DNA from: Ignavibacteria bacterium
GTDB lineage: Bacteria > Bacteroidota > Ignavibacteria > Kapaibacteriales > Kapaibacteriaceae
Assembly (NCBI GenBank): GCA_947459875.1
Contig: CANHFG010000012.1
Coordinates: 1 to 42,374 of the forward strand
DNA length: 42,374 nt
Reading direction: 5' to 3'
The position numbers and the translations under genes are program-made. This document shows positions 35,220 through 42,374 of this stretch, in pieces; position 1 is the stretch's first letter; each line of letters starts with the position of its first letter. Below the pieces are notes generated by a model that saw only the letters and a list, made by a program, of their open reading frames with translations, was not told the DNA's origin and did not search any database.

Positions 35220-35417
35220 TCAGCGAAGCGCCAGGCAGTGCAGCACATTGTTCATGTTGCTGGGGTCAACCAGCGTGTCCTGCCGCAGGTTGCGCTTGCG
35301 CTTACGCGTCTTGCTTGTCAAAATGTGGCTACGGTTGGCCTTCTGACGCTTGATGGCACCTGAACCGGTGATCTTGAAGCGCTTCTTGGCACCCGAATTG
35401 GTCTTCATCTTTGGCAT
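35220..35417 (-). CDS. rpmI: 50S ribosomal protein L35
   Basis: 65 residues, usual length. [37 protein letters not shown] is the L35 signature. It follows infC by six bases, the conserved order infC-rpmI-rplT. Confidence 0.96.
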   Translation of the reverse strand: MPKMKTNSGAKKRFKITGSGAIKRQKANRSHILTSKTRKRKRNLRQDTLVDPSNMNNVLHCLALR

Positions 35418-35423
35418 TGCGTT

Positions 35424-36080
35424 TTACTCCTTTACACTCGATTGTTCTGCTGCTGTTGCTGCCGGCTCTGTCGCTGGTGCCTGGGCCCCATCGCCTGCCG
35501 GCGTGTCAATCTTCTTCTTTGCCGTCTTCTTCGACTCCGGTGCAAGGAGCACTCCAAGGAAGCGCCCTTCCATCTTCATCGGCTGGTCGATCTTCGAGAC
35601 ATCGGCAAGCGCGTCGATGAAGCGCTGCAGAAGGACTTCGCCCAGTTCCTTGTGAAGGATCTCGCGACCCTTGAACATGACAGTGGCTTTGACCTTGTGT
35701 CCCTCAACCAGGAACTGGTGCGCATGACGTGTCTTGAAGTCAAAATCATGCGTGTCGGTTCCGGCCTTGAATCGAACCTCCTTGAGCGTTGTCTGTGTCT
35801 GGGTCTTCTTCTGCTGCTTCTCACGCTTCTGCTGTTCGTAAACGAACTTGCCGTAATCGATGATCTTGCAGACTGGAGGGTTAGCCTGAGGGGCGATCTC
35901 CACGAGGTCCAACTCGCGCTCGGCAGCAATGCGCAGCGCTTCACGCCGCGGCAAAATGCCGAGAGGAGCGCCTGTTGAATCGACGACACGAAGCTCGGGA
36001 GCTCCGATCTCGTCGTTGATTTTGTGCTTACGCTGTGATTCGACACGCGGACCCTGGAGGGGTAAACTCGGACGCCTCAA
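35424..36080 (-). CDS. infC: Translation initiation factor IF-3 with a TTG start
   Basis: 218 residues. KINDEIGAPELRVVDSTGAPLGILPRREAL and IDYGKFVYEQQKREK are the N-terminal and linker signatures; FKGREILHKELGEVLLQRFI is the C-terminal domain. A Lys/Ala/Pro/Glu-rich tail extends past the usual end, as in other FCB members. There is no ATG or GTG near the conserved N-terminus; the TTG at 36080 has AGAAGG about five bases upstream. In E. coli infC uses the rare AUU so that IF-3 represses its own translation; the TTG may do the same here. A complete Bacteroidota promoter lies 43 bases upstream. Confidence 0.93.
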   Translation of the reverse strand: MRRPSLPLQGPRVESQRKHKINDEIGAPELRVVDSTGAPLGILPRREALRIAAERELDLVEIAPQANPPVCKIIDYGKFVYEQQKREKQQKKTQTQTTLKEVRFKAGTDTHDFDFKTRHAHQFLVEGHKVKATVMFKGREILHKELGEVLLQRFIDALADVSKIDQPMKMEGRFLGVLLAPESKKTAKKKIDTPAGDGAQAPATEPAATAAEQSSVKE

Positions 36081-36123
36081 ACAAACCTTCTGGTAAAGTG
36101 GACATAGACTTCAGTCAAGAAAG

Positions 36124-36156
36124 CAAAGATAGGTCTTTCTTGGGGTTACGACCAAA
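36124..36156 (-). promoter_or_regulatory. Bacteroidota-type promoter of infC-rpmI-rplT
   Basis: On the minus strand TTTG (36156-36153), a 21-base spacer and TATCTTTG (36131-36124) match the -33 TTTG and -7 TAnnTTTG consensus. It points to infC with a short leader of about 35 to 40 bases. Confidence 0.65.
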
Positions 36157-36219
36157 CCCGGTGAACTATGAAGTGCGTGGAGTTGTAATTTTCGCCCCCT
36201 TTCCACGTCAATCCCGCCC

Positions 36220-38715
36220 ATGAACGACCAATCCGACGTCCTCGATTCGATCGAACAGGCCGACCGCCGCAGCAACCCCTCACTTGAGAAGCTGCCGGTG
36301 TTGCCCCTTCGTGACATAGTGATCTACCCCCACATGATCTTCCCCGTCCTGATCGGACGGGCATCCTCGCTCAAGGCCGTGGCCGAGGCGATGGAGCGCG
36401 AGAAGTTCATTCTTGTGGTCTCCCAGCGCAATCCGGCAACGGAAGATGCAACGATCGATGATGTGCATTCGGTGGGCACGGTGGCCAAGATCCTGCAGGT
36501 TATGCGGCTGCCGAATAATCTCCTCAAGGTGCTCGTCGAGGGCACGGTTCCGGCTCGAATCACGCGCTCGGTGCGCACCGAGCCGTACATGGAGGTAGAG
36601 ATCGAAACGCTTCCGGCTCATGCGGACGTCAACGATCGCAATCTGTCGGCCCTGGTGCGTCATGCTACCGAGCTCTTCGAGGAATTCGTCAAGAGCAACC
36701 GCAACCTTCCTCCGGAGGTACTGGGTGCGTTTCAGAACCTGGAGGACCCTGTGCGCAAGCTGTACTATGCGGCAGCAAACATTCCTCAGAAGGTCGACGT
36801 CAAGCAACGCATCCTTGATGCGCCGGACGTGCGCGCCCAGTATTACGAGCTCGTTCAACTGCTGAGTGCCGAGATCGAGATGCTGCGCCTGGAAGTGGAG
36901 ATCGACAGCAAGGTTCAGGACCAGATCCAGAAATCACAACGCAAGTACTTCATTCAGGAACAAATCCGAGCCCTTCAGTCCGAGCTTGGCGAAGAAGACG
37001 ACGGAGGCCCGGAACTGTCCAAGCTCTCAGAGCAGCTTTCATCGGTGGTTCTGCCCGAGACCGTTCGCACAAAGGTCAGCGAAGAGTTTGACCGCCTCAA
37101 GCGCACTCCGTCAATGTCGCCCGAATACGGCGTCAACCGCACCTGGCTTGAGTGGATCGCCTCGGTACCGTGGGATGGTCGCACGGTCGACAATCTGCGC
37201 CTGGAACACGTGCGAACGATCCTTGATGAAGACCACTACGACCTGAAGAAGCCCAAGGAGCGCATTCTCGAATACATCTCGGTGCTTAATCTCGTTGGTG
37301 CCGTGCGCGGACAGATCCTGTGCCTGGTTGGCCCTCCGGGTGTGGGCAAAACATCGCTGGCCAAGTCCATTGCCCGTGCGCTTGGGCGCAACTTTGTGCG
37401 CCTTTCATTAGGGGGCGTGCGCGACGAAGCCGAGATCCGCGGACACCGTCGCACCTACATTGGCGCCATGCCGGGCAAGATCATTCAGTCAATGAAGCGT
37501 GCCGGAAGCAACAACCCGGTGATCCTGCTTGATGAGATCGACAAGATGTCCATGGACTTCCGTGGCGACCCGAGCGCCGCGCTGTTGGAGGTGCTGGACC
37601 CTGAGCAGAATGCGACGTTCAGTGATCATTATCTGGAGGTCGACTACGACCTGTCGAACGTTCTTTTCATTGCCACTGCCAATGTCAAATACGACATTCC
37701 GGGTCCGCTGCTCGACAGGCTTGAGGTGATTGAGCTCAACAGCTATCTCGAGCCCGACAAGATCCAGATCGCCCAACGGTACATCGTTCCGAAGCTTCTG
37801 GAAAAGCACGGCCTGCAGGGGCTGGATATCTCCTTCACCGACGGCGCCCTGAGCCGGTTGGTACGCGAGTACACTCGCGAGGCCGGCGTGCGAAACCTTG
37901 AGCGCGAGGTCGCAAGCATCCTTCGCAAGCTCGCCGTCGAGATCGTCGACACCGTAGGTAAGCGCTCGAAGACGGCCTTTGAGGGCGACGTCCGCGCATC
38001 GCGAACCTTCCAGTCGATTGCGCGCAACAAGCGCTGGGTCATCGACGAGCGCGCGGTCGAGACATTCCTCCGTGCACCAAAGTTCAAGGTCAAACCCGAA
38101 GAACTCAGCAACAAGGTCGGCGTGGCCATGGGGCTTGCCTGGACGTCCATGGGCGGCGACACGCTGCCGGTAGAGGTCACGATCATGCCCGGCTCCGAGC
38201 GGCTGACGCTTACCGGCAAGCTTGGCGAGGTCATGAAAGAGTCGGCCATGGCTGCCCTGTCCTACCTGCGCAGTAACTATGCCCGGTTCGGGCTCGACGA
38301 GATGTTCGCCAAGGATCGCCAGATACACGTCCACGTTCCTGAAGGGGCGATCCCGAAGGACGGACCTTCGGCGGGCATCACCATGACGATGGCTCTTCTC
38401 TCAGCGGCCACCGGGCGCCCCCTTCGCGGAGACGTTGCAATGACCGGTGAGGTGACCCTCCGCGGAAACGTGCTTGCCATCGGAGGTCTGAACGAGAAGC
38501 TTCTGGCGGCCAAACGCGCCGGCATGACAACCGTGCTTGTGCCGTCAGAAAACCGTAAGGACATCGACGAGCTCCAGCCGGAGGTGACCAAGGGGCTGAA
38601 GATCATCTTCGTTTCCCACGCCGATGAGGCCGTCAAGATCGCGTTTGTGGACCCTCCCAAGCCACCCAAGGCTGGTCGGCCATCCTTGGGTGCTGCTCAC
38701 ACGGCTGCCAATTGA
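36220..38715 (+). CDS. lon: ATP-dependent protease Lon
   Basis: 831 residues, typical LonA. N-terminal substrate domain (LPVLPLRDIVIYPHMIFPVLIGR), coiled coil, AAA+ module with Walker A GPPGVGKT (371-378) and Walker B VILLDEIDK, and the protease domain with the Ser717-Lys760 dyad (KDGPSAG and NEKLLAAKRAG; spacing 43 as in E. coli S679/K722). Degrades damaged and regulatory proteins. It is divergent from infC with 139 bases between; TAATTTTC at about 36186 is a weak -7 candidate. Confidence 0.97.
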   Translation: MNDQSDVLDSIEQADRRSNPSLEKLPVLPLRDIVIYPHMIFPVLIGRASSLKAVAEAMEREKFILVVSQRNPATEDATIDDVHSVGTVAKILQVMRLPNNLLKVLVEGTVPARITRSVRTEPYMEVEIETLPAHADVNDRNLSALVRHATELFEEFVKSNRNLPPEVLGAFQNLEDPVRKLYYAAANIPQKVDVKQRILDAPDVRAQYYELVQLLSAEIEMLRLEVEIDSKVQDQIQKSQRKYFIQEQIRALQSELGEEDDGGPELSKLSEQLSSVVLPETVRTKVSEEFDRLKRTPSMSPEYGVNRTWLEWIASVPWDGRTVDNLRLEHVRTILDEDHYDLKKPKERILEYISVLNLVGAVRGQILCLVGPPGVGKTSLAKSIARALGRNFVRLSLGGVRDEAEIRGHRRTYIGAMPGKIIQSMKRAGSNNPVILLDEIDKMSMDFRGDPSAALLEVLDPEQNATFSDHYLEVDYDLSNVLFIATANVKYDIPGPLLDRLEVIELNSYLEPDKIQIAQRYIVPKLLEKHGLQGLDISFTDGALSRLVREYTREAGVRNLEREVASILRKLAVEIVDTVGKRSKTAFEGDVRASRTFQSIARNKRWVIDERAVETFLRAPKFKVKPEELSNKVGVAMGLAWTSMGGDTLPVEVTIMPGSERLTLTGKLGEVMKESAMAALSYLRSNYARFGLDEMFAKDRQIHVHVPEGAIPKDGPSAGITMTMALLSAATGRPLRGDVAMTGEVTLRGNVLAIGGLNEKLLAAKRAGMTTVLVPSENRKDIDELQPEVTKGLKIIFVSHADEAVKIAFVDPPKPPKAGRPSLGAAHTAAN

Positions 38716-38731
38716 GCTCGTGGTCAGGACG

Positions 38732-38763
38732 TTTGGAATTACCTCGGCAAGACCGTAACTTTG
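38732..38763 (+). promoter_or_regulatory. Bacteroidota-type promoter of rpmG
   Basis: TTTG at 38732-38735, a 20-base spacer and TAACTTTG at 38756-38763 fit the consensus precisely. Directly after the lon stop, it gives rpmG its own promoter with a leader of about 65 bases. Confidence 0.7.
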
Positions 38764-38835
38764 TAGCTATCCCAATCACAATGAACGACATACCACCGTC
38801 CGAAACATCGGCGGTGGCACACCAGGAGATCGACA

Positions 38836-39015
38836 ATGGCAAAGAAGGGCGCACGCGTGATCATCACGCTCGAATGCACGGAAGCGAAGAAGGAAGGCAA
38901 GCCAGCCTCACGCTACACGACGATGAAGAACAAGCAGACCACCACCGAACGTCTCGAACTCAAGAAGTATAACCCCTTCTTGCGTCGCCACACGGTGCAC
39001 CGCGAGATCCGCTAA
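38836..39015 (+). CDS. rpmG: 50S ribosomal protein L33
   Basis: 59 residues: begins [14 protein letters not shown] and ends [13 protein letters not shown], the L33 pattern. Only one cysteine (Cys14) remains, so the zinc ribbon of the Cys-plus form is lost, as in E. coli-type L33. AGGAG lies seven bases before the ATG at 38836. It is preceded by its own promoter and followed by a strong terminator, so it is probably a single-gene unit. Confidence 0.94.
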   Translation: MAKKGARVIITLECTEAKKEGKPASRYTTMKNKQTTTERLELKKYNPFLRRHTVHREIR

Positions 39016-39053
39016 GAGCGTCCCGCCCCCTCTTCACACTGCACGTTATTCCT

Positions 39054-39086
39054 AACGGCACTGGTCTTCGATCAGTGCCGTTTTTT
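39054..39086 (+). terminator. Rho-independent terminator after rpmG
   Basis: AACGGCACTG and CAGTGCCGTT form the arms; the stem extends inward with one G-U pair to about 13 base pairs around a small TTC loop, followed by six T residues. It lies 38 bases after the rpmG stop. Confidence 0.88.
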
Positions 39087-39098
39087 CGTTGTGGTTGG

Positions 39099-39149
39099 GG
39101 GCGACCACGGGCGACCACGTCGTTCAGATGGGCGACCACGTAGGGTCGC
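39099..39149. repeat. REP-type repeat cluster, left end of RAYT element
   Basis: The 11-mer GGGCGACCACG occurs three times, at 39099, 39109 and 39130. The last copy is part of a hairpin: GCGACC, loop ACGTAG, GGTCGC (39132-39149). The segment 39128-39149 recurs exactly in inverted orientation at 39667-39688, so it is one arm of a 22-base perfect inverted repeat flanking the transposase gene. Confidence 0.85.
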
Positions 39150-39438
39150 TACGCGCAGCCGGGCGCGAATTTCGTCACAATCGTAACTCAGGACCGTGCT
39201 TCGCTCTTCGGCACCATAGAGAACAGTCGAATGCTACTGAATGATGCAGGCAAGATGGTGTTGAAATGGTACTTCGAGCTGGAACGGAAGTTTCCATGCG
39301 TAAAGTGTGATGTCGTAGTGTGCATGCCGGATCACATTCACCTCCTGATCTTCATCGTGGATGATAGCAGCGAATGCTGGCCTACGGAATCCTTGGCTCA
39401 TGTGACAAACGACGACATTGACCACCGCGATCTGCATC

Positions 39439-39462
39439 TGGGCGACCATGCAGCGTCGCCCA
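39439..39462. repeat. REP-like hairpin inside the RAYT coding sequence
   Basis: TGGGCGAC and GTCGCCCA form a perfect eight-base-pair hairpin around CATGCAGC. A 20-base stretch differs from the terminal REP at three positions. It lies in frame and encodes LGDHAASPI in the variable insert of the RAYT. Confidence 0.75.
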
Positions 39463-39666
39463 TACGACCATCCCGGCCAAACCTTGGCGACATCATTGGC
39501 TGGTTCAAAACGATGACGACGAACGAATACATTCGCGGGGTTAGACAATCCAAATGGCCTGCCTTCAACCGTCGTCTGTGGCAACGTAATTATCACGACC
39601 GTAAAGTTCGGACCGCAGAAGCATTGGCAAACATCCGTCAATACATTGAGGACAACCCCCGTAGGG

Positions 39667-39688
39667 GCGACCCTACGTGGTCGCCCAT
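39667..39688. repeat. REP hairpin, right end of RAYT element
   Basis: GCGACC, loop CTACGT and GGTCGC, extended to 22 bases, are the exact reverse complement of 39128-39149. It overlaps the last codons of the RAYT and, on the other strand, supplies the stop codon of the Rhs remnant. Confidence 0.85.
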
Positions 39689-39921
39689 TGCGACCCATGC
39701 GGCCCATCGCTGATCGTCACGCGTACGTTGCCCAGGTGGTCGGTGAGTTCGTAGCGCTTGGTGCCGGCATGACGGTGTTGCTCGGATTCGAGCCATGCAA
39801 AGGAGCTGGTGGAATACGTGATGTTGCGCTGCTCAATGCCGATGCGTGAACTTCCGTAGATGTGCACCTCGGTCTGCTTGACTGCGACTTCCATCTTGGT
39901 CGAAGACAATAGCAATCTCAC
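39673..39921 (-). pseudogene. Orphan Rhs/YD-repeat core end (remnant)
   Basis: The minus-strand text VHIYGSSRIGIEQRN and RYELTDHLGNVRVTISD is the conserved C-terminal core of Rhs/teneurin-like proteins, just before their variable tip. Here it is followed not by a tip but by REP sequence, where TAG ends the frame. Upstream it runs into lipoprotein sequence in another frame (about 39895-39905). Nothing suggests it is translated as a working protein; it is the leftover of a larger Rhs gene. Confidence 0.75.
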
Positions 39922-40045
39922 CGATGTAACCCTTGGGAATGAGCACTGTCTCAGGTTCCGACCGACGCAGGCAGCCAGCTGAAACGAAGAACAACAACGT
40001 ACATAGGACTGCTAAAATCACGATTGAATTGCGTAAGCCGACCAT
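39833..40045 (-). pseudogene. Truncated lipoprotein (DUF6843-like N-terminus)
   Basis: The first about 50 residues are a plausible lipoprotein: signal segment, VSAGC with Cys25, then ETVLIPKGYIGEIAIVFDQDG, which resembles small DUF6843-type lipoproteins (LIPEGYxGxxxIxF). GGAG stands six bases before the ATG at 40045. After DQDG the sequence becomes Rhs DNA read in the wrong frame, so the usual second half is missing. In Rhs loci such small lipoproteins often follow the toxin gene; an immunity role is speculation. Confidence 0.6.
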
Positions 40046-41432
40046 TCACTTCTCCGGTTGTGTGATCAGATCTGCCCCCTCTGGCTGAGCTGTTGGTTTC
40101 TTCGATGGAGAGGTTGGGAACGTACTGCAAGACCGCCGATGCGGCAGAATTACGTGTTTTCGGAACGGCCAGCGTAGTTACAAGCGGTCTTCCTTCGTAA
40201 TCGAGTACTGTCTGCTGCACCAGCACGTCAGCCGTGGTGGTGACAGGCGTCTGCACCTGCAGAGGTTGCAGCAGCCGCGAAGCATATGTGATTCCTTCGG
40301 CTATCCCTACCCGCCCGCCTCCATCTTCTACAAAGGTTCGCTTGAATGTCCAGTTCTTGTCGCGATCGAACTGACGATAGAAGAAGAATGGCTTGTTCGT
40401 ACCATACTGGTTTGTCTGTTGAATGTCCATATCCGACAGCCCCACGAAGCGGATCTCTGCCTCTTGCGCCGGCGCCATAGACCAGCAGCCCCAGTTACGT
40501 TCATTGGCTATACCTCCGGGATGGTAGTTTCCAATGGGGCGAACCCGCCAGACATAGTATCCGGTACCCTCGGCCAGGGTGAACTCTATGGATGTAGCCG
40601 GACCGTAGGTTAGGAACCGCTGAGCTTGCCGCCAGTCGACCACGGACCGCGTCTTGGTCTCCGAATCTCGCATATTCGGGTCGACGTTATACAACCTCAA
40701 CACCTCCACCTCAAACGTCGGATACAGATCCGGACAGGGCGTCTGTCCATCGGCAACACGCCAGCTGAGCTTCACAGGATGCACGGTGTCGGCAATCACG
40801 GGTGCCTTCACATACACGTCCGTCGCACAGTTAAGGGTAGCCCCCTCATAGGGCAGGATGCGGTATTCCTGAACGAGCTCTGCAGTCAGCACAAGCGAAT
40901 CAACCATTTCGGCTGTGAGGCCCTCGGTGTCGATGGCATTAATCGTGACGACGATGTCGTTCGATGTGGCTGCGCCGGCGGTGCACGCCAAGTCGGAGTA
41001 TTCCGTGACGTCGAGACTCCAGACGCTCATTGGCCGCACTGACTCAGTAGTGCCATCCAGACGCAGCATAGGTTGCGCAACATGTGTCCACAATGGAACA
41101 CCATCTGTTTGTCCGGATACTGCAAGTTCGATTTCAGTATCGAATGCAATTCTGCCATGAACATATCGACCAGATCCACCTACAACTCCGTACGACAGTA
41201 CCAGTATTGCGCGATTCATGCAGCGACGACCGCACATGGACGGGGACGGCATTGAGGTGTAGGACACCGTAATTGCCTGCCCAACCGCAAGTGCACCACC
41301 GCGCAGTGTATCAGAGTGGCGGCGTTCAAGTCGTGGGTTGAATTGCACGACCTCCTCGGTACCTATCTTTTGGGACCAGGACTCCGAAATCGACACGATA
41401 CAGATGGCGACTAGCAGAAACGCGATTTTCAT
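39951..41432 (-). pseudogene. Rhs-family N-terminal part (truncated)
   Basis: 493-residue frame. Signal peptide (1-20), a beta-rich middle (WRVADGQTPCPDLYPTFEVEVLRLYN; YYVWRVRPIGNYHPGGIANERNWGCWS) and the N-terminal Rhs module FFFYRQFDRDKNWTFKRTF, GRVGIAEGITYASRLLQPLQVQTP and VLVQQTVLDYEGRPLVTTLAVPKTRN, as in large Rhs proteins of this group. After VLQYVPNLSIEE (about 40090) homology stops and the frame only passes through the lipoprotein gene. The thousand or more residues of YD repeats are gone. Expressed as a secreted fragment is possible but unproven. It follows the SUMF1-like gene by 36 bases. Confidence 0.72.
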
Positions 41433-41468
41433 AGGTGTTCCATCCAGTTACGCAGGCGTTCAACAACA

Positions 41469-42374
41469 TCAGCGATACCTTACCAGCCTCATTCCTGCAC
41501 CATTCGATACTAGACCGGCCGTGCGAACCATTGGGGCGTCTGATATGCTAACTTCTCCAATGAGGGATGCATAATTTCTACCGCGAACGATGATCGAGTC
41601 CCCGCGAAAGCCGCCCCAAGGATTGGACACTGGATCCGACGTGTACGGAACGTGAGATTCAAAGCAGGCCTCGTGGGCATTCCCCAGCACATCGTAGAAT
41701 CCCCACGGATTTGGCAGTTTCCCACCAATGGGCTGAACGCTACGAGTGCCATTCGGAATAATACTGGTAGCCCAGTACCAAGCGATCGGATCGACGACAG
41801 AGTTGGGCGCCTTTCCATCGTTGACCCCGGCATATGTATTGTCCTTCACACCAGCGCGGGCGAAGTATTCCCACTCCGCACTCGTTGGAAGACGGTAGCC
41901 ATTGGCTTCTCGGTCCCAGGTGATATCAGTACCGTCAATGGCATACGCCAAGGTAAGACCTTCCAACTCAGAGAGTTTGTTGCAATAGTTTACCATCTCT
42001 GTAAGTGTAAGATTGGTGACAGGTTTGTTGTCACCTTTTGATTGCGATGGGTTCACACCCATAAGCCCTTCATACTGTCTTTGTGTGACTTCGTACTTGC
42101 CTACCCACATGCCACGTGTTATCGACACGGAGTGCTGTGGGCGGTACGTCGGATTCGCGCGCTGTCCCTCGATCGCCCCCATCATAAACGTCCCCGGGTT
42201 TATCGCCACCATCTCCGGGAGTTCGTACGCGCGTGCCTTCGTGGCTACAAAGTCCGCAGCAACGGCATTTGCACCGTTTACTGTTACCGAGTGTGTGAGC
42301 GGCTCAAACGTCAGGCCTGTCATTGCAGGTGAAACCACATACGTACCATTGGCAAGTCCGGTAAACGCATACGC
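41469..42374 (-). CDS. SUMF1/FGE-like domain protein, C-terminal part (cut by window edge)
   Basis: The frame is open to the right edge, so the N-terminus is outside. The first visible text AYAFTGLANGTYVVSPAMTG...FEPLTHSVTVNGANAVAADF is a carboxypeptidase-regulatory/Ig-like repeat of extracellular proteins. The rest is the formylglycine-generating-enzyme fold: PGTFMMGA, KYEVTQRQYEGLMG, VNYCNKLSELEGL, YRLPTSAEWEYFARAG, NPWGFYDVLGNAHEACFE and GMRLVRYR. The paired cysteines of true FGE in the RGGSW region are absent (VRGRNYAS), so this is a non-FGE family member, perhaps a binding domain. It may be cotranscribed with the broken Rhs gene. Confidence 0.82.
   Translation of the reverse strand, partial: AYAFTGLANGTYVVSPAMTGLTFEPLTHSVTVNGANAVAADFVATKARAYELPEMVAINPGTFMMGAIEGQRANPTYRPQHSVSITRGMWVGKYEVTQRQYEGLMGVNPSQSKGDNKPVTNLTLTEMVNYCNKLSELEGLTLAYAIDGTDITWDREANGYRLPTSAEWEYFARAGVKDNTYAGVNDGKAPNSVVDPIAWYWATSIIPNGTRSVQPIGGKLPNPWGFYDVLGNAHEACFESHVPYTSDPVSNPWGGFRGDSIIVRGRNYASLIGEVSISDAPMVRTAGLVSNGAGMRLVRYR

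Larger units (their letters stand above)
39144..39713 (+). pseudogene. REP-associated tyrosine transposase (RAYT, IS200-like Y1 family), N-terminally broken
   Basis: Y1 HUH-type single-strand nuclease that acts on REP hairpins. From the ATG at 39231: MPDHIHLL gives the HUH histidines (35 and 37), GDIIGWFKTMTTNEYIRGV is standard RAYT text, and Tyr121 (RNYHDRKV) is the likely catalytic tyrosine. Homology continues upstream of that ATG in the same frame to 39144 (GRYAQPGANFVTIVTQDRASLFGTIENSR), matching the usual YSQPGAYFVTICTQDR text, but a TAG at 39141 in the left REP hairpin stops it and no ATG, GTG or TTG is available. The first beta strand of the domain is therefore lost from any canonical product; the gene is probably decayed. 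It carries a REP copy within its frame. Confidence 0.8.

Noticed and set aside
39099-39149. CRISPR-like array from the three GGGCGACCACG copies
   Set aside because: Spacing is irregular (10 and 21 bases), one base is shared between two copies, and the unit is a REP hairpin linked to the RAYT.
39234-39707. 157-codon frame antisense to the RAYT
   Set aside because: The plus-strand frame carries the HUH and Tyr motifs; the antisense product has none.

Overview
The window reads as chromosomal DNA of a Gram-negative bacterium of the FCB group (Bacteroidota/Chlorobiota/Ignavibacteria/Kapaibacteria side). The case rests on SprA and a PorQ-like protein of the type IX secretion system (T9SS), a LolD ATPase, a DUF3822-like gene beside rsmD and coaD, Bacteroidota-type promoters (TTTG, about 20 bases, TAnnTTTG), and an Rhs N-terminal module of the kind seen in this group. 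A Kapaibacteria-like lineage is my best guess from protein style only; no rRNA is present to test it. Genes are dense, mostly G+C-rich, and often overlap by the 4-base ATGA/GTGA arrangement.

Left part (1-9200): the C-terminal half of a DnaE2/ImuC-like polymerase runs in from the left edge. Next comes a more A+T-rich, minus-strand block (1826-6091) made of two tandem copies of a two-gene cassette, a lipoprotein followed by a predicted outer-membrane barrel, of unknown function. Then come truA, an M55 peptidase, and the tRNA methylthiotransferase mtaB.

Centre (9200-23300): a hotdog thioesterase with a fluoroacetyl-CoA-thioesterase-like triad is followed by a seven-gene minus-strand run: parA, parB, a YbgC-like thioesterase, a PorQ-like T9SS protein, a two-repeat lycopene cyclase-like membrane protein, a membrane VWA protein and an archaeal-type Ogg2 DNA glycosylase. 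Beside it lies sprA, the very large T9SS outer-membrane translocon gene.

Right-centre (23500-39090): a membrane-anchored GH2-like protein that lacks both catalytic glutamates and is fused to a Yip1-like membrane domain stands just upstream of hrcA-grpE-dnaJ. Then come a ComEA-like helix-hairpin-helix protein and DUF3822-rsmD-coaD-rimO. On the minus strand infC-rpmI-rplT is followed by pheS-lolD-TMEM14-like; lon and rpmG follow on the plus strand, with a strong terminator.

Right end (39090-42374): an accessory, decaying region. A REP-associated tyrosine transposase (RAYT) has perfect 22-base inverted REP ends, a REP copy inside its reading frame and a missing N-terminus. It abuts a broken Rhs locus in which a truncated Rhs N-terminal part, a truncated lipoprotein and an orphan Rhs core end are joined. 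Upstream of these on the minus strand is a formylglycine-enzyme-like (SUMF1) domain protein that runs off the right edge.

The most unusual items are the GH2 pseudoenzyme-Yip1 fusion beside hrcA, the duplicated lipoprotein/barrel cassette, and the RAYT/REP/Rhs mosaic. No CRISPR array, rRNA or tRNA gene was seen, and no stretch above 300 bases lacks a gene or gene remnant.
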